Assembly: GCA_964567045.1 (NCBI GenBank)
Contig: CAZMLE010000042.1
Coordinates: 1-36,418, forward strand
From: JAFNGF01 sp964567045
GTDB taxonomy: Bacteria; Planctomycetota; Phycisphaerae; Sedimentisphaerales; Anaerobacaceae
Length of the DNA: 36,418 nucleotides
Direction: 5' to 3'
The notes under the pieces were generated by a model. The model did not search any database, was not told the origin of the DNA, and saw only the letters and a list, made by a program, of their open reading frames with translations. Numbering within the stretch: position 1 is the stretch's first letter; every line of letters begins with the position of its first letter. The translations under genes and the position numbers were made by a program. Shown in pieces: positions 23,446 through 32,941 of this stretch.

Positions 23446-24747
23446 CTAAGTTTTTATCGCCTTTTGGATTTCCCGGTTTATCCGCAGGCTGCACCACCTT
23501 TGCCCGCACATCGAGCAGTAATCAGCAGAAAGACTTTTGGCACCCATTTCCTTGCAGGCCTCGCGGTGCATTCGCTCGGCTGTCTGCGGATCAAGTGACT
23601 CCGCAAGATGTGTCTTCCAGTCCAGGCTGGTTCGAGCAATGCTGAGTCTTTTGTCGCGGTCGGCGGCGCCTTTTAAGCCGCGGGCAACATCTGCGGCGTG
23701 AGCGGCAATTTTTGCTGCAATTACGCCGGCTCGGACATCATCGGCGTCCGGCAGACCCAGATGCTCTCTCGGGGTGACGTAGCACAAAAAAGATGCGCCA
23801 TAATAAGCAGCAGCAGCGCCACCGATCGCCGATGTTATGTGGTCGTAGCCCGGCGCAATATCGGTTACCAGCGGGCCCAGAACATAAAACGGAGCACCGC
23901 GACAGATCTCTTGCTGGATTTCCATATTGTATTGTATCTGGTCAAATGGCACGTGGCCGGGACCTTCCACCATAACCTGGCAGCCTTTTTCCTGTGCTCG
24001 CTGCGTAAGTTCGCCCAGCGTTCTTAATTCTGCCATCTGCGCCTCGTCGGTGGCATCGGCGATTGCACCTGGACGAAGCCCATCGCCGAGAGAGAAGCAG
24101 ACATCGTATTGGCGCAGGATGTCACATAGGTCGTCAAACATTTCGTAAAGCGGATTTTGCCGATTGTGGTACAGCATCCACTTGGCAAGTAACGCTCCCC
24201 CACGACTGACGATGCCTGCCAGACGGTTTTCAAGTAAAGGCAAATGCTCTTTCAACACTCCGGCGTGAATGGTGAAAAAGTCCACGCCCTGCCTGGCCTG
24301 TCTTTCAATAATATCGAGGACTATTTTGCCGTCGATCTCTTCAACGTTTCTGCCTTCTATGACCTGATAGATTGGCACCGTTCCAAAAGGAACCGGGCAC
24401 TGCGCCAGTAGTTCTTCGCGGATACGGTCAAGGTTGCCGCCCGTACTCAAATCCATGATGGTATCGGCCCCGGCAGTAAGTGCGACCTGCATTTTTTCGA
24501 TCTCTGCCTTCACCGAAGACCGCACAGTGCTCGTGCCGATATTTGCATTTACTTTTGTTGTGAGCAGCCGACCTATACCGACCGGCTTCAGATTGGTTTT
24601 CAAGTGTAGTTTGTTGGCGGGTATCACCAGCCGACCGGCCGCAACTTCATCCCGGACGAGCTCGGCTTGTAGGCTTTCACTCTCAGCGACAAATCTGATC
24701 TGTTCGGTGCTTATTCCTGCTTTTGCGGCCTGTAACTGCGTTGTCAT
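23446..24747 (-). CDS. thiC: Phosphomethylpyrimidine synthase
   Basis: A 433-residue radical-SAM enzyme that rearranges AIR to HMP-P, the pyrimidine part of thiamine. The C-terminal [4Fe-4S] site C-x2-C-x4-C is present as C411-SM-C414-GQRW-C419. Other conserved segments are VNANIGTS, DLSTGGNLDRIRE, HAGVLKEH, SLGDGLRPGAIADA and EGPGHVPFDQI. The length is that of the short ThiC class without the N-terminal domain. I see no THI-box (TPP riboswitch) in the 125 bases between it and the divergent transporter gene, unlike most thiC genes. No other thi gene is in the window. Confidence 0.95.
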   Translation of the reverse strand: MTTQLQAAKAGISTEQIRFVAESESLQAELVRDEVAAGRLVIPANKLHLKTNLKPVGIGRLLTTKVNANIGTSTVRSSVKAEIEKMQVALTAGADTIMDLSTGGNLDRIREELLAQCPVPFGTVPIYQVIEGRNVEEIDGKIVLDIIERQARQGVDFFTIHAGVLKEHLPLLENRLAGIVSRGGALLAKWMLYHNRQNPLYEMFDDLCDILRQYDVCFSLGDGLRPGAIADATDEAQMAELRTLGELTQRAQEKGCQVMVEGPGHVPFDQIQYNMEIQQEICRGAPFYVLGPLVTDIAPGYDHITSAIGGAAAAYYGASFLCYVTPREHLGLPDADDVRAGVIAAKIAAHAADVARGLKGAADRDKRLSIARTSLDWKTHLAESLDPQTAERMHREACKEMGAKSLSADYCSMCGQRWCSLRINREIQKAIKT

Positions 24748-24872
24748 TGTTGGGCATTATACGCAAATTTTCTTATGCAGGCAAGAAATACCTTTTGAAT
24801 GGCTGCTATTGATAGGTAGACTAATCGCAAATGACGGACCAGAAACGCGACTTGAAACAGGGAGAACAGAAT

Positions 24873-26252
24873 ATGCCGCAGACAGATAGGGACCAGCCCA
24901 ACGAGATAGGCGAAAAACCTTGGTGGAAGTACCTAAACCGCTATCATTGGCTTGTGCTGATTATTGCCTCGATGAGCTGGTTGTTTGACTGCATGGACCA
25001 GCGGTTCTTTAACATCGTCCGCGAGCCGGCGATGCGAAGCCTCCTGTATGGCAAGCAGGTCAATGCTCCCGGTGCCCCCAAGTTGAGTCCGGAGAAGCAA
25101 ACAACCGTCGCGTTCTATGGCCGAATCGCCACCGGTATGGTGCTGTTTGGCTGGGCTGTCGGCGGGTTCTTCTTTGGAATGCTCGGAGATCGCATCGGCC
25201 GGACAAAAACAATGATGATTACCATCTTGATTTATGCCGGCTTCACCGGTCTTTCAGCATTATCAATAGCCTGGTGGGACTTCATCATTTATCGTTTTCT
25301 AATGGGTCTGGGAGTTGGCGGACTTTTTGCCGCTGCTGTCTCTCTGGTTGCAGAAGTAACTCCCGCCCCGGCTCGTCCCCATGCGCTTGGACTTCTCCAG
25401 GCGCTATCGGCGCTCGGCAATGTCGCCGGCTCGGCTATAACTATCTATCTCAAGCCGCAGAGCACACTATTTGGGATTGAAAACTGGCGCTGGGTTTTCT
25501 CGGTCGGCGTGCTTCCAGCGCTTCTGGTTGTCGCTATCCAGAGGACCCTGCGAGAGCCAGAAAGCTGGCGGCGGGCAAAAACCAGGGCCTCCGAAGACGT
25601 GCACAGGCAGCTCGGCGCCTGGCGAGATCTATTCTCGCCCGGTCTTCGCCGAAATACCCTCGTTGGCCTTGCCCTTGCAGTAACGGGGGTCATCGGCCTA
25701 TGGGGCGTGGCATTTTTCTCGCCGGAACTGGTGCGTGACGGCCTGAAGGCCCTGCCCAAAGCAACGCAGGACAAATACGTCGGCATCGGCCTTATGCTCC
25801 AGGATGTCGGGGCATTCCTTGGCGTCTATTTCTTTACGGTGCTGGCTGCCAGGCTGGGCAGAAAGCCGGCATTCGGCCTGTGCTTTATCTCAGCTTTTGT
25901 CGCCACCGCCTGCATATTCCAGTTTCTGCGGCAGCCGAATCATGTCTTCTGGATGCCGCCGATTCTCGGCTTCTGCACGCTCTCAGTGTTTGGCGGTTAC
26001 GCGATCTATTTCCCTGAACTTTATCCGACCCGCCTGCGAAGCTCAGGCGTGGGCTTCTGCTATAATGTCGGCCGTGTGATTACCGCTTTGGCACTTTTTG
26101 GCAGCGCGTACCTGGTTGATATGCTCAAAAGCTACGGTGTGGCAGAGCCTTTCCGCGTCGGCTCAATTTTGATTACAGGGATTTACTTCATCGGCATCAT
26201 AACTCTGCTCTGGGCGCCCGAAACCAAAGGCCGCCCACTGCCCGAAGACTAA
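24873..26252 (+). CDS. Major facilitator superfamily transporter
   Basis: A 459-residue 12-helix MFS protein. The signature GMLGDRIGRTKTMM stands after helix 2 and a second, LAARLGRKPAFG, after helix 8, as in the sugar/aromatic-acid porter families; helix 4-5 has YRFLMGLGVGGLF. The C-terminal PETKGRPLPED matches the PETKG ending typical of sugar porters. An ATG at 24831 is open too, but the one at 24873 has GGGAGA at good distance and is preferred. It is divergent from thiC with a 125-base gap. The substrate cannot be told from sequence; a thiamine-related link is only suggested by the neighbour. Confidence 0.85.
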   Translation: MPQTDRDQPNEIGEKPWWKYLNRYHWLVLIIASMSWLFDCMDQRFFNIVREPAMRSLLYGKQVNAPGAPKLSPEKQTTVAFYGRIATGMVLFGWAVGGFFFGMLGDRIGRTKTMMITILIYAGFTGLSALSIAWWDFIIYRFLMGLGVGGLFAAAVSLVAEVTPAPARPHALGLLQALSALGNVAGSAITIYLKPQSTLFGIENWRWVFSVGVLPALLVVAIQRTLREPESWRRAKTRASEDVHRQLGAWRDLFSPGLRRNTLVGLALAVTGVIGLWGVAFFSPELVRDGLKALPKATQDKYVGIGLMLQDVGAFLGVYFFTVLAARLGRKPAFGLCFISAFVATACIFQFLRQPNHVFWMPPILGFCTLSVFGGYAIYFPELYPTRLRSSGVGFCYNVGRVITALALFGSAYLVDMLKSYGVAEPFRVGSILITGIYFIGIITLLWAPETKGRPLPED

Positions 26253-26372
26253 GCAGTCTGTAACCTCGGTGTTTAGCGCCTAACTGAACCTGCCAAAAGG
26301 CACATTGGCGGTGAAAAGAACCACTTCTTGGATAAATGCGCACATAGACCGCAAAAAAAGTAAAGAAAATAC

Positions 26373-26401
26373 TTGAAATTCTGAAACAGATGTTTTAAAC
26401 T
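26373..26401 (+). promoter_or_regulatory. Promoter of the efflux operon
   Basis: TTGAAA (26373-26378) and TAAACT (26396-26401) have a 17-base spacer, 33 bases before the TetR gene. The -10 box lies within GTTTTAAAC, itself a palindrome. Confidence 0.55.
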
Positions 26402-26409
26402 CTCGTATA

Positions 26410-26421
26410 AAACGCACGTTT
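26410..26421 (+). promoter_or_regulatory. Operator candidate AAACGCACGTTT
   Basis: A perfect 5-2-5 inverted repeat just downstream of the -10 box and 13 bases before the TetR start, where an autorepressor of the operon would bind. It is short, so support is modest. Confidence 0.4.
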
Positions 26422-26433
26422 AGGGGTTCTGAT

Positions 26434-27126
26434 ATGAGTACGTCTGATAATTCGACAGTATCTGGTTCTGATAAACCGGTGCAGGAGCGGCTACTTGACG
26501 CGGCAGAAGAGCTTTTCTGCGAGCACGGTTTCGAGGGCACAAGTGTTCGCGACATCGCCGCCGCTGCCGGCTGCAACATTGCATCTGTAAACTACTATTT
26601 CGGGGGCAAAGAAAAACTGTACCTGGAGGTCTGGCGTCGCCATTTCAGTCTTATGCGTCAGGCGCGTATTGCCAGTATAGACAAGGTAATGTCTAAGCAA
26701 GGTGGCGAACCCCGCCTGGAAGAGTTGCTTGCCTCCTATGCTGATGCGTTTGTAGAGCCGCTGGTAGATAAGCACACAGGAGGCCGGTTCATCAGACTTA
26801 TGGCACGCGAAATGGTCGACCGCCACCTGCCCCAAAACATTTTTCTTGAGGAGGAGATTATTCCCGTTATGACGGCTCTGCAACAGGCTCTGGTGAAGAT
26901 TTGTCCTGGACTGAGCCAGGCAAATGCGCACCTGGCGATACTGTCTGTCGTAGGGCAATTAGTGCATACAATTTGTGGCGAGGCCATGCTCGAACAGAGC
27001 AATTATCCGCAAATGCCAAAGTTTGACCTGGCTGAAGTAGTCAAGCACATCGTCAAGTTCTCCGCCGCCGGTATTCGTGCATGTGCTGAGCAAAAAGAGG
27101 ACAGAGGACAGAAGACAGAGGCCTGA
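26434..27126 (+). CDS. TetR/AcrR family regulator (CecR-like)
   Basis: A 230-residue repressor. The N-terminal helix-turn-helix (about residues 12-60) reads ERLLDAAEELFCEHGFEGTS, VRDIAAAAGCNIASVNYYF and GGKEKLYLEVW, the TetR standard; the C-terminal half (FIRLMAREMVDRHLPQ, VGQLVHTICGEAML) resembles the CecR/DUF1956 ligand domain. It is first in the efflux operon, five bases before the TolC-like gene, so it most likely represses its own operon and is released by a pump substrate. A strongly polar tail (EQKEDRGQKTEA) ends the protein. AGGGG precedes the ATG at 26434. Confidence 0.9.
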   Translation: MSTSDNSTVSGSDKPVQERLLDAAEELFCEHGFEGTSVRDIAAAAGCNIASVNYYFGGKEKLYLEVWRRHFSLMRQARIASIDKVMSKQGGEPRLEELLASYADAFVEPLVDKHTGGRFIRLMAREMVDRHLPQNIFLEEEIIPVMTALQQALVKICPGLSQANAHLAILSVVGQLVHTICGEAMLEQSNYPQMPKFDLAEVVKHIVKFSAAGIRACAEQKEDRGQKTEA

Positions 27127-27131
27127 AGAAT

Positions 27132-28562
27132 ATGAATAGGACGAGACGGAAAACAGTTCGGTTTGCCTTAGCTGCGTTGATGACTTCGATGCTGGCCGGA
27201 TGTGTCGGCAGCGAGCAGTTCTATGAGCAGGCTGGTCTATCGAGAGAGACCGCGTATCGGCAATGGAATACTCGCAGGCAGCGCCAGGAGCAGGCCCAGC
27301 CGGTCATTAGCGGCAAGCTAAGTGTCCAAGACTGCTTGAAGTTGGCGATGGTTAATAACAAAGCACTGCAGCGCGTTACGGAGGAAAGAGAAATCGCCCG
27401 CGGAGAACGTCTGAAATCCTATTCGGCCATTCTGCCGAATGTCGGTCTTACCGGTGAGTATAGACGGCTTGATGAAGTGACATCGTTTGAGATCGATACA
27501 CCAGCCGGCAAACAGAAGCTACAGTTTGGCGACGTAGATAATTACTCGACCGGTCTTATGGTTACGCAGCCGATTTTTGCCGGCGGCTCGATACCTGCCC
27601 GGCTCAATTCCGCGAAGCTGTTTTCGCTGCTTACCGACGAGACGGTGCGAGCGGCTGTCCAGGACGTGGTTTATGCAGCCCAGCACGCCTATTATGATGT
27701 TTTGCTCAGTCAGCACCTGGTGGAAATAAGCACAGACGCGGTTCGCTCAGCGAAGGCGCATCTCGACAGTGTCAAGCAGAAACGCCAGGGGGGAATCGCT
27801 TCGGATTTCGACGTCCTGCGGGCGGAGGTGGAACTATCCAATTTCCAGGCTCAGCTAATACAGAACAAAAATGCAATCAACGTTTCAAAAGCCATGCTGA
27901 TAAAGACGATGGGCGTTTCACAGGATAGCGACTTTGTTCTTTCGGACGAGCTGACTTATGTCCCTTCAGAGATTGCGATGGAGAAGGCTGTTGAAGCAGC
28001 GTATCGGAATCGGCCTGATTTGCTCGGCAAGGAGTTTGATATAAGAGTGCAAAGGGAGCAGCTTAACATCGTCCGCAGCCGGTATTTGCCGGTCATCAGC
28101 GGCTATTACAGCAACACGTGGGCGAAGCCTGATCCCCATAACAGTATGGAGATTGAATGGGGTCACGCCTGGCAAGCCGGCCTTACAGCGACCTTACCCA
28201 TTTTTGACGGTTTTTCGCGTGAGGGCCAAATAGTTTCGCAGAAGGCGCGACTTAAACAGGCGCAAATAGGTTTGGTGGACGCGGAAGAGACTGCCCTATT
28301 CGAGCTAACCAAGTCGCAGCTAAGCATCGAGAACGCCGCGGAGTTCGTTGAATCGCAGCGGCTGAATCTTACCAGGGCAAGGGAGGGTCTGCGGCTTGCA
28401 GAAGTTGGTTACAGAGAGGGGACTAATACGCAGGTTGAAATGATTGATGCTCAGGCTGCTCTGACGACCGCCCAGGCGAATTACTACCAGGCGATTTATT
28501 CGCACGTCATTGCGAAATTAGACCTGCAAAAAGCGATGGGCACGCTGACGATGGTCAAGTGA
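27132..28562 (+). CDS. TolC-like outer-membrane efflux lipoprotein
   Basis: A 476-residue outer-membrane factor. A lipobox LAGC ends the signal peptide (residue about 24), so the mature protein is lipidated, as in the OprM/NodT branch. Two coiled-coil halves follow, each with the family's SVQDCLKLAMVNNKALQ and VEAAYRNRPDLLGKEFDI type repeats, and the closing YREGTNTQVEMIDAQAALTTAQANYYQA. It forms the outer-membrane channel of the tripartite pump encoded by the next two genes. It starts five bases after the TetR stop, with the ribosome site inside the preceding gene's end. A hairpin separates it from the fusion protein. Confidence 0.92.
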   Translation: MNRTRRKTVRFALAALMTSMLAGCVGSEQFYEQAGLSRETAYRQWNTRRQRQEQAQPVISGKLSVQDCLKLAMVNNKALQRVTEEREIARGERLKSYSAILPNVGLTGEYRRLDEVTSFEIDTPAGKQKLQFGDVDNYSTGLMVTQPIFAGGSIPARLNSAKLFSLLTDETVRAAVQDVVYAAQHAYYDVLLSQHLVEISTDAVRSAKAHLDSVKQKRQGGIASDFDVLRAEVELSNFQAQLIQNKNAINVSKAMLIKTMGVSQDSDFVLSDELTYVPSEIAMEKAVEAAYRNRPDLLGKEFDIRVQREQLNIVRSRYLPVISGYYSNTWAKPDPHNSMEIEWGHAWQAGLTATLPIFDGFSREGQIVSQKARLKQAQIGLVDAEETALFELTKSQLSIENAAEFVESQRLNLTRAREGLRLAEVGYREGTNTQVEMIDAQAALTTAQANYYQAIYSHVIAKLDLQKAMGTLTMVK

Positions 28563-28573
28563 CAATAATTAGC

Positions 28574-28645
28574 CCCGCAATCCTTCGACCCGGCTCAGAG
28601 CTTGCCCTGAGCGCGCCGAAGGGACGGGTTTATTGCGGGTTTTAG
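28574..28645 (+). terminator. Nested hairpin with T-run inside the efflux operon
   Basis: CCCGCAAT (28574-28581) pairs with ATTGCGGG (28632-28639), with CCTTCG/CGAAGG and GCTCAG/CTGAGC stems nested in it, followed by TTTT. It lies between the outer-membrane factor and fusion-protein genes and could act as a partial terminator or RNA stabiliser. The inner part belongs to the same palindromic repeat class that lies at the end of cimA (1200-1240). Confidence 0.55.
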
Positions 28646-28664
28646 AAAACCCAGGAGAAGAAAA

Positions 28665-29849
28665 ATGAAGACGGGTAGAAGGGTTATATTCTGGATAACC
28701 GCGTTTGCAGTGGTATTTGTAACCTTCTGGTTCGGATATAACCATAAGCCGGCCGAGGTTAAAGCTGAGCAAAGGGTGGTTCCGGTCGAGGTGCAAAAAG
28801 TAAGCACCGACTCAATAAGAAATACGATCGAGCTGACCGGCTGGATAGAAGCGAACATGCTGATAGACGTAAAATCCAAGGTCTCCGGCAGAATCGAGTC
28901 GCTGGCGGCGGTATCTTCAAAAGGCGATTCGGTTCCGGTTGAAGAGGGTTTGACCGTAAAGAAAGGCCAGCAACTGGCAGTTATCGACCGCGACATTTAC
29001 GTGGCAAAGGTGGCCTCAGCCAAAGCTCAGGTTATGGCTGCCGAGGTGGAGCTGGCAGATGCCCAGCGGGAGAAGAAGCGAATAGTCGCCTTGTACGAAG
29101 CCGGCTCAGTTACCGAGCAGAGTAAGGATAAGGCGGCAACTGCCGCGGAGCTGGCAGCAGCGAGATTGGATTCAGCCAAAGCTGTTCTGGAGCTTGCGGA
29201 GATAGATTTGCGCGAATCAACGGTCAGATCTCCGATCGACGGGATAGTAACGGCAAAGCACGTCGATGAGGGGGCTATGCTTGAGAAGTTGTCAATCGGT
29301 GGAGTTGGAGGTGCGAGTTTAAGTGAAGGTGGAGGTGGAGGGCGTATCGTTACAGTGGCCGATATGAAAACGGTAAAAATAATTGTCGCTGTGGCGGAAA
29401 AGCACGCCGGAGAAGTTGCTGTTGGGACGCCTTGCGAAGTCAGGGTTGATGCGTTGCCCGACAAAGTATTTGACGCGCAGGTATATTCGGTTCATCCTGC
29501 TCTCGACCGGCAGACCCACACCATACAGGTTGAGATACGTCTTAAGAACGAGCAGTTGCTGCTTAAACCCGGCATGTTCGCACGAGTAGCTTTAATAACC
29601 GAGCGTAAAGATAATGTCGTGGTCATCCCGCGTGACGTTATGCTCGGCGGCAAAGTTGACCGCTACTACGTGTACGTGGTGGAAGGTGGGATTGCCCACA
29701 AGCGTTTTGTCGCGCCCGGCATAACCGAAGCCGCCAAATGTGAGATAGCCGATGGATTAAAGCCGGGCGAGACGCTCGTGGTCAACGGGATGAACTTTCT
29801 GGCCGACGGGATCAGTGTGGAAGTTGTGCGGACGGAGGACATAAAATGA
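28665..29849 (+). CDS. RND efflux membrane-fusion protein
   Basis: A 394-residue periplasmic adaptor. An N-terminal membrane anchor (about 7-27, VIFWITAFAVVFVTFWFGY) is followed by the first lipoyl half (IDVKSKVSGRIESL), an alpha-hairpin (about 105-175, rich in A, E, K and L), the second half (LRESTVRSPIDGIVTAKHVDEGAML), then beta-barrel and membrane-proximal domains. Between the second half and the barrel there is a glycine-rich insert (IGGVGGASLSEGGGGG, about 210-226), probably a flexible linker. AGGAGA precedes the ATG. Its stop overlaps the start of the pump gene (ATGA), so the two are coupled. Confidence 0.92.
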   Translation: MKTGRRVIFWITAFAVVFVTFWFGYNHKPAEVKAEQRVVPVEVQKVSTDSIRNTIELTGWIEANMLIDVKSKVSGRIESLAAVSSKGDSVPVEEGLTVKKGQQLAVIDRDIYVAKVASAKAQVMAAEVELADAQREKKRIVALYEAGSVTEQSKDKAATAAELAAARLDSAKAVLELAEIDLRESTVRSPIDGIVTAKHVDEGAMLEKLSIGGVGGASLSEGGGGGRIVTVADMKTVKIIVAVAEKHAGEVAVGTPCEVRVDALPDKVFDAQVYSVHPALDRQTHTIQVEIRLKNEQLLLKPGMFARVALITERKDNVVVIPRDVMLGGKVDRYYVYVVEGGIAHKRFVAPGITEAAKCEIADGLKPGETLVVNGMNFLADGISVEVVRTEDIK

Positions 29850-32800
29850 AGCTTGCTGAGCTATCGGTAAACAGGCCCGTCACGACCCTGATGATATTTG
29901 TGGCAGTTATAGTTTTGGGGGTGACGTCTTTGCCCAAGCTGGGATTGGATTTGATGCCCGAATTAGAGATACCGGCTGTCTCGGTTATTACGGCCTACGA
30001 GGGGGCGGGACCCGAAGAGATAGAGACGCTGATAACCGAGCCGATGGAGGATACTCTCAGCACTATCTCCGGCGTCGATGAAGTGATCTCGGTTTCAAAA
30101 GAGGGATTGTCGGCGGTGACGTTGAAATTCAATTGGGGCGAGAAAATAGATGAAAGCGTCAATGATGTGCGCGAAAAGATCGATCTGATTAGAGACCGGC
30201 TGCCGGAGGAGGCGGAGAATCCGATTATTTTCAAGTTTGACCTTTCGATGATGCCGATCGTAATTATCGCCATTACTGCTGAAGATAGCTATCCCAATCT
30301 GGAGGACATAGTTGATGATGAAATAGTTGATCCTCTCAAGCGAGTCAAAGGCGTTGCCTCGGCTACGGCAGGCGGCGGCTTGGAGCGACAGATTCGGATT
30401 GATGTAGACCATGAAAAGCTTGCAGCCTTGGATTTGTCGGTTACACAGCTAAACGCGGCTCTTGCAGCACAGAACCTCAGTATTCCGGGCGGCAATATAA
30501 AAACCGGCTACAAGGACTATTTGTTGCGCACGCCGGAGGAGTTTTCAAATCCGCAGGAGGTCGGCGAGGTTGTTATTGCTCGCCGTAGCGGCATAGCGAT
30601 AAAGCTAAAAGATGTTGCTGATGTGAGGGACTTTTTCAAGGAACGTACATACGACGTGCGCATGAATCGCAAAAAGGCAATGGCCGTATTTATCCAAAAG
30701 CAGAGCGGCCAAAATACGGTGGAAGTGGCCCGGGCGGTCAGGGAACAGTTAGAGACTATAAAGAAAAATTTGCCGCCCGATGTCGAGGTAAAAATGGTAA
30801 TGGATAATTCCGAGTTTATCCTGGCATCGGTGCGTAATCTGCGTGACAACGTATTCTGGGCAATAATTTTCGTTATTTTGGTAGTGCTATTTTTCCTGCG
30901 CAGTGTGCGGGCAAGCATTATTGTTGCTACGGCTATTCCCACCTCATTGATAATAACCTTTTTTCTAATGTACCTGGCCGGCTATACAATCAATACGACA
31001 AGTCTTGCCAGCCTTGCCGTGGCGGTAGGAGAAGTCGTCGATAACGCCATTGTCATCGTCGATAACATTCATCGTCACCGCCAAAAGGGTGAGAGGCTCA
31101 AAGAAAGTGCGATTCACGGCTCAAGTGAGGTCGGAGTGGCTGTGATGGCTTCGACCCTAACGACCATCGCGATATTTGCACCGATCGTTTTTATGGGCGG
31201 TATTACTAAGATTATCTTCGGGCAGTTTGCAATGATTGTCGTAATGGCTTTGGTGGCATCACTTTTTACGGCTATTATGCTGGTGCCAATGCTATGTTCG
31301 AGGTTTCTTGTAATTGGTAATCCGAAGCCATCAAGGTCAAGACTGGGCTTCTTTTACCGTTGGGGCGAAAAAGTTTTGACGACGGTAGAGGACCTTTACG
31401 TTGGGCTCCTGGCCTGGTCGTTGAATAATCGTAAGACAGTCCTTGTTTTCTGCGCGGTCTTATTCGTCTGGAGCCTCGGGATTGTTAGTTTTGTCGGCAC
31501 CGAATTTTTCCCTGAAGAGGACCAAAATCGAGTAACCGCTGACTATGAGCTGCCGATCGGCACACGCTTTGAGCGTACCGGCGCCGTAGCCCAGCAGCTG
31601 CAATCAATAGTGGAGAATAATGTTCCTGAGAGACGGGATAGTTTCGTGCGCTGGGGTGTTTATGGCGGGGCAAGCTCGCATTTTGCTACAGAGCAAGAGA
31701 CTTACAAGGGCATTTTGTTTCTCAGCCTGAAGCCCAAAGAGCAGCGGGACGTTTCGCCGAATGAGATAATAGCGAGGCTTCGCAAGATTACGGACCGAAT
31801 TCCAGGGACAGTTATTCGCTATAGCGCCGAGGATCCGCTGTCGGCAATGGTCTTCGGCGCCGGCGGAGAATTAGCTGTCGAACTTTACGGCCACAACATG
31901 GATGGTGCCAGGCGATATGCAGAGGCGGTTCAGTCAGCCATAGCCACCGTTAAAGGCGTGCAGGACATTCAAGTCAGCAGAAAGGAAGAGAAGCCGGAGG
32001 TTAAAGTTGTCGTTGACCGCGAGAAAGCCTCCAAATTGGGGCTTGATATAAGAACCATCGGTAAAACCATAGAGACATTTTTTGCCGGCAGTACCGCAAC
32101 AAGATACCGCGAGCGCGGAAATGAATATGATGTAAGAGTTCGCCTGCGAGCAGAGGACCGAGAGAAAATCGAGGACTTGCGAGACGTGTTCATCGGCATA
32201 CCCGGCGGGGGCCAGGTTAGCCTGGCCAATATCGCGCGAATTGAGCAGGGCGTCGGCCCAACAAAAATCGAGCGAAAAGACCAGGCCCGCTATATCACGG
32301 TTTCTGCCAGCGTGAGCGGCAGAGACCTCGGCTCAGTGGTAAAAGATGTTCGAAAAGCGATTGATAAGATTGCGGCGCCGCTGGGCTTTAGTTACAAAAT
32401 TGGCGGCGCTGAAAAAGAAAGAAAAGAGGCATTCAGGCTGCTGATTATAGCCGCAGGTCTGGGAATGGTGTTGGTATATATGGTGATGGCCTCTCAATTT
32501 GAGTCGTTTCGAGACCCGTTTATCATATTCCTGTCGGTCCCCTTTGCCATTGTGGGCGTAGTCATCGCCCTGGTGGTTACCGGTATAGCGATGAGTATCA
32601 TAACCTTTATTGCACTGATTTTGCTGGTCGGGCTTGCGGTCAATAACGGCATCGTGCTTATTAGCTATATTGGGATTCTTCGCCAGCGGGGATATGATGT
32701 CTACAGAGCGATCATTGAGGGCGGGCGAAGCAGGTTGCGGCCAATATTGAGTACTACTCTTACCACGATATTGGGCTTGTCGCCGCTTCTGTTTTCGCGC

Positions 32801-32941
32801 GGCGAAGGCTCAGAAATTTGGGGGCCATTTGCCATAACCAGTATCGGTGGAATGACACTCAGCACACTTGTGACGCTGATTTTAATGCCGACCCTTTACA
32901 GTGTATTTGAAGGTTTTAAGCCTGGTGCTGCGAGAGCATGA
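29846..32941 (+). CDS. RND efflux pump, HAE1/AcrB type
   Basis: A 1031-residue proton-driven exporter with the 12-helix, two-loop layout. The first helix is followed by the porter domain (YEGAGPEEIETLITEPMED); helix 4 carries AVAVGEVVDNAIVIVDNI and helix 10 GLAVNNGIVLISYI. AcrB has Asp-Asp in helix 4 and Lys in helix 10; here these are Asp-Asn and Asn. That exchange occurs in a known large subgroup of HAE1-type pumps, so proton coupling must use the remaining Asp. No heavy-metal (CzcA) signatures are seen, so drugs or other hydrophobic compounds are the likely substrates. It overlaps the genes on both sides by four bases. Confidence 0.93.
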   Translation: MKLAELSVNRPVTTLMIFVAVIVLGVTSLPKLGLDLMPELEIPAVSVITAYEGAGPEEIETLITEPMEDTLSTISGVDEVISVSKEGLSAVTLKFNWGEKIDESVNDVREKIDLIRDRLPEEAENPIIFKFDLSMMPIVIIAITAEDSYPNLEDIVDDEIVDPLKRVKGVASATAGGGLERQIRIDVDHEKLAALDLSVTQLNAALAAQNLSIPGGNIKTGYKDYLLRTPEEFSNPQEVGEVVIARRSGIAIKLKDVADVRDFFKERTYDVRMNRKKAMAVFIQKQSGQNTVEVARAVREQLETIKKNLPPDVEVKMVMDNSEFILASVRNLRDNVFWAIIFVILVVLFFLRSVRASIIVATAIPTSLIITFFLMYLAGYTINTTSLASLAVAVGEVVDNAIVIVDNIHRHRQKGERLKESAIHGSSEVGVAVMASTLTTIAIFAPIVFMGGITKIIFGQFAMIVVMALVASLFTAIMLVPMLCSRFLVIGNPKPSRSRLGFFYRWGEKVLTTVEDLYVGLLAWSLNNRKTVLVFCAVLFVWSLGIVSFVGTEFFPEEDQNRVTADYELPIGTRFERTGAVAQQLQSIVENNVPERRDSFVRWGVYGGASSHFATEQETYKGILFLSLKPKEQRDVSPNEIIARLRKITDRIPGTVIRYSAEDPLSAMVFGAGGELAVELYGHNMDGARRYAEAVQSAIATVKGVQDIQVSRKEEKPEVKVVVDREKASKLGLDIRTIGKTIETFFAGSTATRYRERGNEYDVRVRLRAEDREKIEDLRDVFIGIPGGGQVSLANIARIEQGVGPTKIERKDQARYITVSASVSGRDLGSVVKDVRKAIDKIAAPLGFSYKIGGAEKERKEAFRLLIIAAGLGMVLVYMVMASQFESFRDPFIIFLSVPFAIVGVVIALVVTGIAMSIITFIALILLVGLAVNNGIVLISYIGILRQRGYDVYRAIIEGGRSRLRPILSTTLTTILGLSPLLFSRGEGSEIWGPFAITSIGGMTLSTLVTLILMPTLYSVFEGFKPGAARA

